This document shows, one piece after another, positions 40,315 through 50,447 of a stretch of DNA of 64,000 nt (the first letter of the stretch is position 1; each line of letters starts with the position of its first letter). The notes under the pieces were generated by a model, which was not told where the DNA came from, did not search any database, and saw nothing but the letters and a program-made list of their open reading frames with translations. The position numbers and the translations under genes are program-made. Source of the DNA: Candidatus Thorarchaeota archaeon SMTZ1-45. Lineage in GTDB: Archaea > Asgardarchaeota > Thorarchaeia > Thorarchaeales > Thorarchaeaceae. Location: assembly GCA_001563335.1 (NCBI GenBank), contig LRSL01000058.1:1-64000 (forward strand). The letters run 5' to 3'.

Positions 40315-40788
40315 CTATTTACGAGAATCCTCAATTATTTTGACGATTTCCTCTTCAATACTTCCAGTCATTCTTGCACGTGTCTTTATTCTTCCAACTT
40401 CTTTTCCATCTTTTTCAAATATGATGATAGTTGGGCTGCTAGTAACTCCGAAAGTATCAACCTCTACAGGAGAGGGAGGTACAGCCCATAATCTTTCAGA
40501 TCCATAGGGGGGTTTGGTCATTCCTCCCAATGCTATGAATGGTTTATCAAGCTCTTTCTCAAGAAGTGCTAGAATTGGAAGTGCCCTCCGAGAGTCACCA
40601 CACCAATCTGCAAAAAGAACAACAATTTCGTAATCTTGCATTAGCTCTAGGAGTTTCTCTACAGCTTTCATGTTTAGCTTATATTCATCTCTTTGACGGA
40701 CAAATCCTCCACGATATGCTGGTTTAATGTCATCTATCGCGTCATTGCATGATGATGCATTTGCTTGAACATCACTCAATTTTGGCAC
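40315..40788 (-). CDS. thioredoxin-fold protein
   Basis: FADWCGDSRRALPILALLEKE...TSSPTIIIFEKDGKEVGRIK; single active-site Cys (WCGDS). Confidence 0.8.
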   Translation of the reverse strand: MPKLSDVQANASSCNDAIDDIKPAYRGGFVRQRDEYKLNMKAVEKLLELMQDYEIVVLFADWCGDSRRALPILALLEKELDKPFIALGGMTKPPYGSERLWAVPPSPVEVDTFGVTSSPTIIIFEKDGKEVGRIKTRARMTGSIEEEIVKIIEDSRK

Positions 40789-40818
40789 TATATCTCATCT
40801 CCTTGTTAGTTGAATTTT

Positions 40819-41301
40819 CTATTCTGCTTCACAGACTATATCTGTTCCCTTTGTACCTTTTTTCGGTTGTAATGGAGTTTGTTGAATAAGTCTGACCCAT
40901 TTTGAAAGATAGTCCAAGTGACTCTCTTCTTCATCTTTTAGATGTTCGATTAAAAGTTGAACAACTGGATCACTGATTTTTTCTAGAGCCCTATCTAGTA
41001 GATTCTTCATTTCTCCTTCATCAAGCATGAGGGAATCGATTTCTCGCTCAAGTCTCACTCTACCTGAATAACGAGCAACCTTGGCTGACCACTGGTCGCA
41101 GGGTGTGGAAGTCATATGTTCAATCATTCCCTCAAGAAATTTGATATGTTTCCACGTGTCAAGACGTAATTCCATGAATGCAAGACGAACTGCAGGTTCT
41201 TTCGCTTGTTCTTCTAGGTTGACCAAACGATTCAATGTATCCTGTTCAACTTGAATCTGGTCTTTCATTATTGAAATAATCTCAGCTTCAGTTCCACTCA
41301 C
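40819..41301 (-). CDS. ferritin-like/rubrerythrin-like four-helix protein
   Basis: Helical with ExxH-type pattern (EEESHLDYLSKWV); similar layout to 45167-45643. Confidence 0.6.
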   Translation of the reverse strand: MSGTEAEIISIMKDQIQVEQDTLNRLVNLEEQAKEPAVRLAFMELRLDTWKHIKFLEGMIEHMTSTPCDQWSAKVARYSGRVRLEREIDSLMLDEGEMKNLLDRALEKISDPVVQLLIEHLKDEEESHLDYLSKWVRLIQQTPLQPKKGTKGTDIVCEAE

Positions 41302-41388
41302 TATTTGTTTCTCCTAATTGGCTGTAAATTTATTAACAATAGTTATTTATTTTCTTATAAGAGTATTCGTCGAGCCACTTTACTAGGT

Positions 41389-42408
41389 TTATTCAATGTG
41401 GAGAGCTCTTCTGTAATCCGGATGATCAAACTGCTCTCCTTGTTCCCGTTCATTGCCCAAAAACTGGTTCATCATAAGACCTGCATAATTACCCGTCCCC
41501 ACTGCCATGGCAACCTGTTGAGTTATTGCTCTGACATCTCCTGCAGCCCATACTCCCTCAATGTTTGTTTTACCTCGATGATCTGTGATTATATTACCCT
41601 TCAAATCAACCTCCACACCTATCTGTTGAGCTAGCTCAGATCTAGCAATATCAACAAAAGCTACGAAAAACACATTGGTCTTTATCTTTCTACCATCCGT
41701 TAGAGTGACTGACTGCACAACTCCAGGTCTCGGAAAGTCAATTGCTTTTATTTTTCCAGTTGTCCATTTGAATGGCGACTGTTCCAATTTTGTAAGATCC
41801 TGGTCTTCAAACGGCACATAAGCATCTTCAGTCATAAGAATCTGAATTTTGTCAGTGAAACGAGTCAGAGCATTTGCCACATGAAGTGCACTACCAACTG
41901 TTCCAGCATTTACGATTAAGACTTCTTTATTCTTGCAAAGGGGTGCTTCACAATCTGGGCAGTAAAAGGCTCCATTACCTACATTGGCAACAGGGAGCCA
42001 TCCTCTCCACATGCCATCTACCTTCGGATGTTTTCTTGAGGTCCCAGTAGCTATTAATAGTGTTTTTGCATGGTATTCGCTCTTATCATCGGTTCTATAG
42101 CTTGGCTCTGTCTTGATAGTGAACTTCGGATAACGACCTCCAATCTGCACTACATCAGCTGCGATGTACTCTGCTCCTGCTGCTCTTGCCTCTCCTTGGA
42201 TATTCCTAAGTAGACTTCGACCTTCATGGTAGACAGATCCTGAGAAGTTGAGGATTGAGTTAGTATGAAAATGCATTGGACTTGTTCCCCTATCCAAGAC
42301 TAAAACTCTGCGTTCATGGTATGCTAAATGAAGAGCCGCTGAAGACCCAGCAGGACCCCCACCAATGATGATTGCATCATAAGTCTTAACCATTGTAAAA
42401 GACCTCAA
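41389..42408 (-). CDS. thioredoxin reductase-like FAD/NAD(P) oxidoreductase
   Basis: IIIGGGPAGSSAALHLA, ATGTSRKHPKVDG, FYCPDCEAPLC redox-like motif, GVWAAGDVRAIT. Confidence 0.88.
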   Translation of the reverse strand: MRSFTMVKTYDAIIIGGGPAGSSAALHLAYHERRVLVLDRGTSPMHFHTNSILNFSGSVYHEGRSLLRNIQGEARAAGAEYIAADVVQIGGRYPKFTIKTEPSYRTDDKSEYHAKTLLIATGTSRKHPKVDGMWRGWLPVANVGNGAFYCPDCEAPLCKNKEVLIVNAGTVGSALHVANALTRFTDKIQILMTEDAYVPFEDQDLTKLEQSPFKWTTGKIKAIDFPRPGVVQSVTLTDGRKIKTNVFFVAFVDIARSELAQQIGVEVDLKGNIITDHRGKTNIEGVWAAGDVRAITQQVAMAVGTGNYAGLMMNQFLGNEREQGEQFDHPDYRRALHIE

Positions 42409-42481
42409 TCAATCTGACATTCAATATAGTTAATAACTCTATGGAGAGCGGCACCATTCATGAATCTGAGCTCTCGCGGAA

Positions 42482-43117
42482 TCAACTTTCTAAACATGTA
42501 GTCCCAGCATCTTTTCCAAGGTCAAAAGCTTTTGAGTTGGCGTTGATTGTTTTTGGTGGGACCAGTGCAAGGAGAGCCTTCCTTACCTCTTCAGCTGGGA
42601 TTGGGAAGTCTTCACATGCAACAGTTGCCCCAATTAGCACTGAATTTTCAGTCCTTGCATTTCCAGCTTGAATCGCCAAGTCTAACGAATCTAGCAATAC
42701 TATTCGAGATGTCACTTGCTCTAGTTTTTTGACTATTTCATCGACTGTTAGATAATTTGTTTTCTTTTCTTTGTCAAGAGCTACATTCTTGGTTTCGGTG
42801 ACTGATGGCATTATCCGGTTACTCATGATCACAACACCATCTTCTTTGAGATACTCAACATATCTCAAAGCCTCACTGGCTTCCATGGCAATCATCATGT
42901 CAGCTTTACCATAGGGAATGAGAGGAGATATTGGGTCTCCGATTCTGAAATGCACATAGATTGAGCCTTGTCTTTGTGAGAGACCGTGCTGTTCCCCAGT
43001 CATTACTTTAAGACCTGAGTCCACTGCTGCCTTTCCGAGAATGGCTGAAAGAAGCATGAGCCCCTGACCACCTACACCTGCAAACATGATATTGAAGGTC
43101 TTGCCTGCTTCGCTCAT
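42482..43117 (-). CDS. iorB: indolepyruvate:ferredoxin oxidoreductase, beta subunit
   Basis: FNIMFAGVGGQGLMLLSAILGKAA...GEQHGLSQRQGSIYVHFRIG; overlaps iorA by 4 nt. Confidence 0.9.
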   Translation of the reverse strand: MSEAGKTFNIMFAGVGGQGLMLLSAILGKAAVDSGLKVMTGEQHGLSQRQGSIYVHFRIGDPISPLIPYGKADMMIAMEASEALRYVEYLKEDGVVIMSNRIMPSVTETKNVALDKEKKTNYLTVDEIVKKLEQVTSRIVLLDSLDLAIQAGNARTENSVLIGATVACEDFPIPAEEVRKALLALVPPKTINANSKAFDLGKDAGTTCLES

Positions 43118-45033
43118 TTCGCCACCTCCATATGCTGGGGAGCATCAACAGGACACACTTGTCTACATTCAAGACATCCATCACACAGGTCCTGTTGGAT
43201 AATCATCTTTGCATCAGTTTCATCAATTGTGATTGCAGGACAATAAAACTCCTTCACGCAAGCATAGATACCTCTGCATGTTTCTTTCACATTTTCACTA
43301 GGTATTATTTTCTCTCCATGTTTTTTCTTCTCACGGTCGCCATATAGTGCACACTCACGGCGGGAGATGATTACAGAGAACCCTTCAAACTCTAATGCTT
43401 CTTGGATTGTATTGATACAATCACGAGTTTCGTAGGGGTCAATTATCACAATCTTATCCGCCCCTAATGCCTCGAACATTTTTTCCATGTTGATCTTTCG
43501 TGCTGGAGTGCCGCCTGCATTAAAGGGTGAGTTGGGATTGAATTGTTGACCAGTCATAGCTGTGACTGAGTTGTCTAGCACAAACAGTGTGACATTGGAG
43601 TTGTGATGAATGAGATTAACGATTCCAGGTAGTGCAGCATGATACAATGTGCTGTCACCTACCATGGCAATCACCTTGTCTTCAAGAGCCATCTCCATTC
43701 CCGCTGATAGACCAAGAGAAGCTCCCATAGCCAACATTGAATCGGAGAACTGATTTGGAGGTAGAAATGCCATCGAATAACAACCAATGTCATTATTGAA
43801 AACGATTTTATCTCGAATCCTTAACCGTTGCAAAGCTTGTCTTAATGCCCAGAGCGTTCCTCTATGAGGACAACCTGGACAGAAGATAGGTGGTCTCTCA
43901 GGCAGTATCTCTTTGAGTTTTTCTGCTTTCTTTAGTATAGCATCATAGTCTAAACTGATTTTTTTATCGGTAACTTCTGCTAGCACCTTCTCTACAATAG
44001 GTACATTATACTCTAGCATTTCAGAAAAATGTCTACTCTTTTTGCCTACAATATTTAGATTTAGATTCATTCTTTGTGCGAGAGCAGCAATTCTAGTTTC
44101 TAGGTATGGTGTTAATTCTTCAACAACAATCAGAGTTGACAGTGCATTGATAAATTCAGAGAGTTTCTTCTCTGGAAGTGGAAAAATTGTTCCTAGTTTA
44201 AATACAGGTAGATTGATACCAAGATTCCGCATTGCTTCTTTGACATGAAGAAAACAAACACCTGCAGTGAGTATCCCCACACTGCCGCTGCCTGGCACAA
44301 CTGAATTGAAGTCAGTCTTTTCAAAGTCTTCTTTGATTGCTTCAGCTTTTTCTAAGAGCCTAGCCTTCAGAGCTCGTGCAACTGATCCAACTGTAAAATA
44401 TTGACCCTTGACATCAGCCCATTTGTTCTTCTTGAATGGTGACCTATCCAGTTTTCCAAGATTGACTATTCCTCTTTGATGATTTACTCGAGTAGTAGTT
44501 CTCATGATGACAAGTGTCTTATGTTTCTCTGAAACCTCGAATGCCCATTTAGTCATATCAAGCGCTTCTTGAGCTGTAGATGGCTCAATCATTGGAACAT
44601 ATGCAGCTTCGCCAAAATATCTTCCATCTTGTTCAGACTGTGATGAATGAGCATAGGGATCATCAGCAATCAAACAGACGCATCCTGCATTGAGACCTGT
44701 GTATCCAATCGAAAACATTGAATCACTAGCTACGTTCATTCCAACACTCTTCATAGAGGTAAAGGAACGCATTCCTGACATAGATGCACCAGCTACCGTT
44801 TCTAGCGCAACTTTCTCATTAGCAGCTATGTGCATTTTGTAATCTCCAAAATGCTCCAAGACTTCTCCAAATGTGTCTAATATTTCTGAAGTAGGTGAAC
44901 CTGGATAAAAAGCTACAATCTTTGCATCTGATTCTAATGCTCCTCTAACTACAGCCTCATTGGCAAGCATTAGCGCAGGACCACTGTCAGTCCGCTTGAC
45001 ATCTTCTATCGTCATATAGAGTTCTCTCTCCAA
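43114..45033 (-). CDS. iorA: indolepyruvate:ferredoxin oxidoreductase, alpha subunit
   Basis: AFYPGSPTSEILDTF, CPGCPHRGTLWALRQAL, TPP motif GDSTLYHAALPGIVN, C-terminal CDGCLECRQVCP. Confidence 0.95.
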   Translation of the reverse strand: MERELYMTIEDVKRTDSGPALMLANEAVVRGALESDAKIVAFYPGSPTSEILDTFGEVLEHFGDYKMHIAANEKVALETVAGASMSGMRSFTSMKSVGMNVASDSMFSIGYTGLNAGCVCLIADDPYAHSSQSEQDGRYFGEAAYVPMIEPSTAQEALDMTKWAFEVSEKHKTLVIMRTTTRVNHQRGIVNLGKLDRSPFKKNKWADVKGQYFTVGSVARALKARLLEKAEAIKEDFEKTDFNSVVPGSGSVGILTAGVCFLHVKEAMRNLGINLPVFKLGTIFPLPEKKLSEFINALSTLIVVEELTPYLETRIAALAQRMNLNLNIVGKKSRHFSEMLEYNVPIVEKVLAEVTDKKISLDYDAILKKAEKLKEILPERPPIFCPGCPHRGTLWALRQALQRLRIRDKIVFNNDIGCYSMAFLPPNQFSDSMLAMGASLGLSAGMEMALEDKVIAMVGDSTLYHAALPGIVNLIHHNSNVTLFVLDNSVTAMTGQQFNPNSPFNAGGTPARKINMEKMFEALGADKIVIIDPYETRDCINTIQEALEFEGFSVIISRRECALYGDREKKKHGEKIIPSENVKETCRGIYACVKEFYCPAITIDETDAKMIIQQDLCDGCLECRQVCPVDAPQHMEVAK

Positions 45034-45166
45034 ATTCCTATAGTAGTATAAGCAACGATTTCAATCCAACATAAGGATTGGCTTGCAGCAGTGGTGTAAA
45101 ATGATGATTGGACTAAGATACTACACTATCGAATGAATCATTGAATTTCTAATACCCCATCCTGAA

Positions 45167-45643
45167 TTAGCCACCAGGGCTGCCTTTCCAAGGTGAGTCC
45201 TTCCACATTACATCCCAGATTAAATCCTCAGTGAGAGTTTCAGGTTCAACAACCGTTTTGTGAAGTTCCTTCAATAATGCATGATGTCTAATTTCATCCT
45301 CACGTATCATCATGGCAATTGTTTTTACTTGATCACTATCGCTCTGTTCAGCCAGCTGTCCATAGGTTTCAACAGCCTTTTCTTCCATCTTGATATGAGC
45401 TTCAATGCCTCGAGCAATCTTGTCACGCTCCTTTTCACTGATGAAAGGTGTAGGTCCTTCAACTGCTTTCCGAAGCGATTTGAGTAATTCTGAATGTTTT
45501 TTGGAATCTGTTGATACTGCTAGGAGGAGATCCTTTACGAATACATTTCCTAGTTGCGCAACATTCTCTTTGACAATCTCTATAATCTTTAATTCAAGCT
45601 GGATTTGTTTATCGATGAAAGCGAGAGTTTCTTCCTTGTTCAT
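45167..45643 (-). CDS. ferritin-like four-helix protein
   Basis: Helical with EDEIRHHALLKELH motif. Confidence 0.7.
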   Translation of the reverse strand: MNKEETLAFIDKQIQLELKIIEIVKENVAQLGNVFVKDLLLAVSTDSKKHSELLKSLRKAVEGPTPFISEKERDKIARGIEAHIKMEEKAVETYGQLAEQSDSDQVKTIAMMIREDEIRHHALLKELHKTVVEPETLTEDLIWDVMWKDSPWKGSPGG

Positions 45644-45715
45644 GTCTGGTTCACTCCAGATTTCTCTGAAACATTTGGTTCATCTTCCACTTAAGGCTAT
45701 TCTCAAAGGGATATC

Positions 45716-46045
45716 TTGATGTTCTGTCTGTTTCATAATTTATATCAGTATGGACACAAACCAGTTCACTACACGTATTTGGATAATGGATGGAACTATG
45801 CTATGGTCAAAGCAGTTTTGTATACAGCACCAAAATGTCCATACTCGAAATTAGTAAAGGAGTTCCTCAGAGATCTCAATGTTGAGGTTGAAGAGAAGAA
45901 TGTTCTAACGAATCCTGATGCTTTTCATGAACTCAAGGAGTTAAGTGGTCAAATGGCAGTCCCAGTGACAAAAATTGATGGAGATTTCTTTGTCGGGTTT
46001 GATCGAAGAGCTGAACGAAGACTAAAACGAAAACTAGGGGTGTGA
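45716..46045 (+). CDS. glutaredoxin-like protein (probable start ATG 45803-45810 region, MVKAVLYTAP)
   Basis: VLYTAPKCPYSKLVKEFLRDLNVEVEEKNV...MAVPVTKIDGDFFVGFDRRA. Confidence 0.85.
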   Translation: MMFCLFHNLYQYGHKPVHYTYLDNGWNYAMVKAVLYTAPKCPYSKLVKEFLRDLNVEVEEKNVLTNPDAFHELKELSGQMAVPVTKIDGDFFVGFDRRAERRLKRKLGV

Positions 46046-46048
46046 AAG

Positions 46049-46884
46049 ATGTACGACTTTGTGATAATTGGCTCTGGAGTGACAGGATACGCTGCTGCAA
46101 TGTATGCTGCCCGGTTGGACCTTAGTGTTGCTGTGATTGGAGATGTCGAGGGCGGGACTATTACTCTTACTGATGATGTTGCTAATTATCCAGGATATAT
46201 TCAGCTCACCGGTCAAGAACTTGCTGAAAAACTAAAGGAACATGCCTTGGATTATCCAGTCCTCATTGAAACTGGTATGGTGATTGATGTTTTCAGAACT
46301 GAGGAGAACATCTTCTATGTTGTAACAGAAAACAAGACTTTCTTGGCTAAATCAATTCTCTTTGCAACAGGTATGAAGGAACGTGAGCTTGAAGTTCCAG
46401 GTCATGATGAATTGAAGAATAAGGGTGTAAGTTACTGTGCATTGTGCGATGCACCTTTGTATAAGGAGAAAGTTGTTGGTGTTGTTGGAGGAAGTGATAG
46501 CGCTGTCAAAGAAGCCTTGCTATAATCATAAATGAAACTAATGTGACTGAGATTCTTGGGGAACAGAAAGTCATAGGAGTAAAACTCGATAGACCCTACA
46601 ATGGCAAAGACACATTGTCACTTGATGGGATTTTCATTGCAATTGGTGGAATTCCTCATTCAGAGCTTGCGAGGAAGCTTGGTGTAGAACTTAACGAAAA
46701 GGGCGAGATCAAGATAGACCGCTCAAGTCGTACCAATATTGAGGGTGTATATGCTGCAGGTGATGTAGCTGATACAGAATTCAAGCAAGCAATCACTGGT
46801 GTCGCTGAGGGTGTCCACGCTGCCTACCAAGCGTACAAGTATGTAAATGAGAATGAATTCATCTACACCCGCCAGACAATTTGA
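46049..46884 (+). pseudogene. trxB: thioredoxin-disulfide reductase with internal deletion/frameshift (ORFs 46049-46525 and 46543-46884)
   Basis: ORF1 ends in [18 protein letters not shown]2 resumes TEILGEQKVIGVKL...TNIEGVYAAGDV in another frame; the segment normally between them (NAD(P)H-binding region) is missing. Confidence 0.8.
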
Positions 46885-46890
46885 GATTTT

Positions 46891-47175
46891 CTAATCAGCT
46901 TTCAAAGCAATTCGCCAAGGATAGAGTTCTGCATGGAAGATTCCTGCTTTAACTGCAGGATCGTTCTTCATAATTTCAATAGCCTCTTCTCTTGATTTTG
47001 CTTCAATCATCGAGAGTCCAATCAAGACTTCAGAAAACCTTCCTGCCATGGTGAGAATTCCATCACTAAGAAGGCGTTGGAGATACTTGAAATGCTCAGC
47101 AACAATCTCATTTGTGCCTTCAATCCCATAATCATTGGCAGGTCTCAACATTATAACATAAGATTGCGTTTCCAC
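46891..47175 (-). CDS. YCII-related protein
   Basis: ~94 aa, YVIMLRPAND...HFKYLQRLLSDGILTMAGRF...EIMKNDPAVKAGIFHAELYPW. Confidence 0.8.
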   Translation of the reverse strand: METQSYVIMLRPANDYGIEGTNEIVAEHFKYLQRLLSDGILTMAGRFSEVLIGLSMIEAKSREEAIEIMKNDPAVKAGIFHAELYPWRIALKAD

Positions 47176-47216
47176 TGTGAATTACACCTACTCTTCCAAT
47201 AATCAATCCCGAAATG

Positions 47217-47864
47217 TCAAGTGTCAATGGCTTCAAACAGCTTCTCAACAAACATATCGATAGGTGATAGGCCATCAATTGTGATGGTTTCATTGATAAT
47301 AGTCTTAGGAACACCATAGACCTCATACTTCATTGTCAATTCCTGAAACTCAAGTGACTCGATCATCTCGGATGAAATGAGTGGATTGATAATCGATGCT
47401 TGATGTGCTAGCCGAGTCATATCAGGACAGTATGGACATTGTGGTGTGACAAAGACCTTGATGTTGACTGGTTTGTCAATTGAAGCAATGTCTTCAATGA
47501 TATCAGGTGGTAATGGTGCTGTTCCAGTTGATACATCAATAATAGAACCAACTAAAGCTCCAAACTCATGACCCGCAGGAATACCATAGAACTTCACATT
47601 ATACTTGTCTTTTCCATGAAGCACAAGCGCTGGATGATGTTCCACACCCATCTTTTTTGCATCATCAGTATCAAGAGCACCTTTATGCTCTACTATTGTA
47701 ATCTTGTCAGTCAATTCTGCGAGTTGTTGAACCATATCTTTCACATCATTACAATATAGGCAGCTCCTTTCTTCTATGAAGAGATGAATTGTTACATTAT
47801 TGATGATATTTGTAAAGAGTTCTCGAACTTGTTCTCTAGTAGCATCATCCATTTCCACTACCAT
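47217..47864 (-). CDS. protein disulfide oxidoreductase, double-thioredoxin fold
   Basis: Two CxxC sites (CLYC, CPYC) in tandem thioredoxin-like domains. Confidence 0.9.
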   Translation of the reverse strand: MVVEMDDATREQVRELFTNIINNVTIHLFIEERSCLYCNDVKDMVQQLAELTDKITIVEHKGALDTDDAKKMGVEHHPALVLHGKDKYNVKFYGIPAGHEFGALVGSIIDVSTGTAPLPPDIIEDIASIDKPVNIKVFVTPQCPYCPDMTRLAHQASIINPLISSEMIESLEFQELTMKYEVYGVPKTIINETITIDGLSPIDMFVEKLFEAIDT

Positions 47865-47926
47865 CTAAATCACATCCTGATTTTTCATCAGTAAGTAGTA
47901 GTTATATTCGCTTTGATTTGTAAACT

Positions 47927-48190
47927 TTAAAACTCCTGAAAGTTTGACAAACTTTCAGTTTCATTTGCTGTGTTCGTTGCAGATTCCTCAACTACCTTAA
48001 CTACAGCTTTTCCATTGAGTTTCATGATTTTTAGCATCTCGAATTGAGATTTGATCGTAAAACTCTCCCCTTCTTTGAGATGGTCCATCACACCACGACC
48101 AAGAGGTCCATTAAGGTACCTCGAATACATATTCGCTATTTTAGCGATTTCTTGCTCCCTCGATGACATTGCAAGTCCTCTATCTCGCAA
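47927..48190 (-). CDS. hypothetical protein (87 aa)
   Basis: ORF only. Confidence 0.5.
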   Translation of the reverse strand: MRDRGLAMSSREQEIAKIANMYSRYLNGPLGRGVMDHLKEGESFTIKSQFEMLKIMKLNGKAVVKVVEESATNTANETESLSNFQEF

Positions 48191-48251
48191 ATCAACTCTT
48201 CTGAGATATTCCTTTATTTAAATCTAATAGAGGTGCGCGCGAAACAGTGTT

Positions 48252-49367
48252 TTATACCCACTTTATTCTATTCTCTTCTAAAAGCTCCTCGATTGCTAAT
48301 GGCACATCGTCTTCATCCTTCAAACGCTTGTTAGCATGAAGCTCAGTATCATCACTAACCCCAAAGTCTTCAAGTTCACTACAGCTGAATAATGGTGAAA
48401 TGTCTAATTCTGAGAATTCATTTTCCTCAGGATGGTCGCTGAAGAGATAGAGCTCTGTGAGTTCCTCGCAGTTCTCAAGTGGTGCGAGGTCAATCTTAGT
48501 TAATCGATTTCCCGCAAGATCAAGACTTGAGAGTTGCTCTGCTTCAGCTAATGGACTAATATCTAGAGTAATGAGTCGATTCATCGCAAGTCCCAAGCGC
48601 CGTAACTCAGTACATATTGATAGTGGCGAAAGATCAATCTCTTCAATCTGGTTTCCGCCCAGTCGAAGTATTCGTAGATCGGGGCAGTTTTTGAATGGTG
48701 AAATGTCTATAGTTTTGAGTTGGTTGTGATGAAGATACACAAACCTCAGTTTAGTACAATTGGATAGAGGTACGAGGTCCACGCTCGAGAGCTTATTGTA
48801 CATTAAATTCAATTGCATAAAATTGGAGCAGTTCGAAAGTGGAGTCAAATCTATAGTTTTAATTTCATTGTTTTCAATATCAAGAGTTTCTAGATTCTCG
48901 CATCCAGCTAATGGTGAGATATCGATATCACTCAATCCGTTATTGAATAGCCTTAACCTTCTGAGAGTCTTTGAAGAACCAATTGGTTTCAGATCTACAG
49001 CTTTGATTCGGTTCGATCCCAAATTTATTTCCTCTAAGCCCTCACATTTTTCAAGTGGCTTTAGATTAATTGACTTGAACTGATTCTTGAAAAGGCTCAG
49101 CTTCAGTAGACTAGGACATCTGCTCAGTGGTGCGAGGTTGATTTCTTCAAGTAAATTCCCACCCAATTCAAGCTCCTTTAGTTCAGGAATCGCAATGACC
49201 GTTTCAAGGTCAATCATTGTGACTCCTTTTCTTGATAGGTCGAGGATGGTTTCTTCTTCATCAACCTCAAGTTCACGTGTTTTTCCTTCCTTATCGACAT
49301 AGATGATTATGGGATCTTCCACCATGAAACTCTCTCCAATATCTTCAGAATTTATTTCATTCTCCAC
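48252..49367 (-). CDS. leucine-rich-repeat protein
   Basis: About 11 repeats of ~23 aa, consensus LxxLxLxxNxIxxIDLxPLxxC. Confidence 0.92.
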   Translation of the reverse strand: MENEINSEDIGESFMVEDPIIIYVDKEGKTRELEVDEEETILDLSRKGVTMIDLETVIAIPELKELELGGNLLEEINLAPLSRCPSLLKLSLFKNQFKSINLKPLEKCEGLEEINLGSNRIKAVDLKPIGSSKTLRRLRLFNNGLSDIDISPLAGCENLETLDIENNEIKTIDLTPLSNCSNFMQLNLMYNKLSSVDLVPLSNCTKLRFVYLHHNQLKTIDISPFKNCPDLRILRLGGNQIEEIDLSPLSICTELRRLGLAMNRLITLDISPLAEAEQLSSLDLAGNRLTKIDLAPLENCEELTELYLFSDHPEENEFSELDISPLFSCSELEDFGVSDDTELHANKRLKDEDDVPLAIEELLEENRIKWV

Positions 49368-49402
49368 ATTAAAGTATTCAATGTTCCGAATACCGAAACT
49401 CT

Positions 49403-49987
49403 ATGGTTAGGAGTATTCGAAAAATGTTAATGTTGGATGATGTGTCATTTTTCCTGAGTCTCGTAATGCAAACTGAAGAAGAACGAAAATCTACTCTCAA
49501 AGACGAAGTAGCTTCAATTGAAGCTGGAGTATTTTTCATCATTCAACTGTACATTTTCATGTATTATTATGACTTCCAAGGAGTTGAACTACTAAGATGG
49601 ATAGGCTGGTTATTGTTTATTCCTGGTTTTCTATTCATCACTCTAGCAACAACAGCTTTGAGGAAACATGGCTTGCCTGAGGAAGGAAAGGGTTGGGTAT
49701 TCACTACTGTTTTGGTACAACAGGGTGTTTATGGAATAATTCGGCATCCCTTTGCCCTTGGATGGTCGATTCTAACTGTCGCTTTAGCTTTAGTTTCACA
49801 ATTTTGGTTGAGCATCTTCTGTATGATTATCCAAATTCCTTTGATTATTTTTGATATCATACACGAAGAAGAAACAAACATGCAAAGGTTTGGACCAGAC
49901 TATTTTTCCTATCAGACACACGTTCCGATGATGAATTTCCTTGCTGGTCTAAGATTGTATTTGAAAAAATGGAGAGCGAAAATTTAG
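49403..49987 (+). CDS. isoprenylcysteine carboxyl methyltransferase/PEMT-like membrane methyltransferase
   Basis: GVYGIIRHPFALGWSI...EEETNMQRFGPDYFSYQTHVP. Confidence 0.8.
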   Translation: MVRSIRKMLMLDDVSFFLSLVMQTEEERKSTLKDEVASIEAGVFFIIQLYIFMYYYDFQGVELLRWIGWLLFIPGFLFITLATTALRKHGLPEEGKGWVFTTVLVQQGVYGIIRHPFALGWSILTVALALVSQFWLSIFCMIIQIPLIIFDIIHEEETNMQRFGPDYFSYQTHVPMMNFLAGLRLYLKKWRAKI

Positions 49988-50079
49988 AACATTCAGCAAT
50001 TCCAAGTCATAGCCACTGAGTTATCTTTTTTAATGACAACTATCCGAACCCGACTATCTTATCTTTGGGATGATGATAT

Positions 50080-50445
50080 ATGGAGAAGAAGACTCTTGGC
50101 ATTTTGTTAACAACTTCACCTTACACCTTCCAAAATAGCCACACGTTCTATGATCTATGCAAAGCTGCATTAGAGAAGGGGTACGGGGTTAAGGTGTTCC
50201 TGTTTGTTGATGGTGTTAATAATGCAAAACTGAACCAAGACCCTGACCCTGATAGACCAATGAATGACAAGCTTCAGGAACTTGCTGATGAAGGCGTTGA
50301 ATTTCAAGCTTGTGGACTTTGTACTTCAGCTAGGGGTTTTGATCAAGCTGGTTCTGATTTTATTTCTGGGGTTGAAGTTTCAGGATTAACAGAGTTTGCT
50401 GAGATAATTGGAGAAGTGGATAGATTCGTATCACTATCTATGTAG
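50080..50445 (+). CDS. DsrE/TusD-like sulfur-relay protein
   Basis: DsrE-fold with conserved Cys region VEFQACGLCTSARGF; first gene of a DsrEFH-like set. Confidence 0.85.
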   Translation: MEKKTLGILLTTSPYTFQNSHTFYDLCKAALEKGYGVKVFLFVDGVNNAKLNQDPDPDRPMNDKLQELADEGVEFQACGLCTSARGFDQAGSDFISGVEVSGLTEFAEIIGEVDRFVSLSM

Positions 50446-50447
50446 GA

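Noticed and set aside
45716-46884. Programmed frameshift in trxB
   Set aside because: The two ORFs are not simply overlapping frames; conserved sequence is missing, so recoding alone cannot restore the protein.
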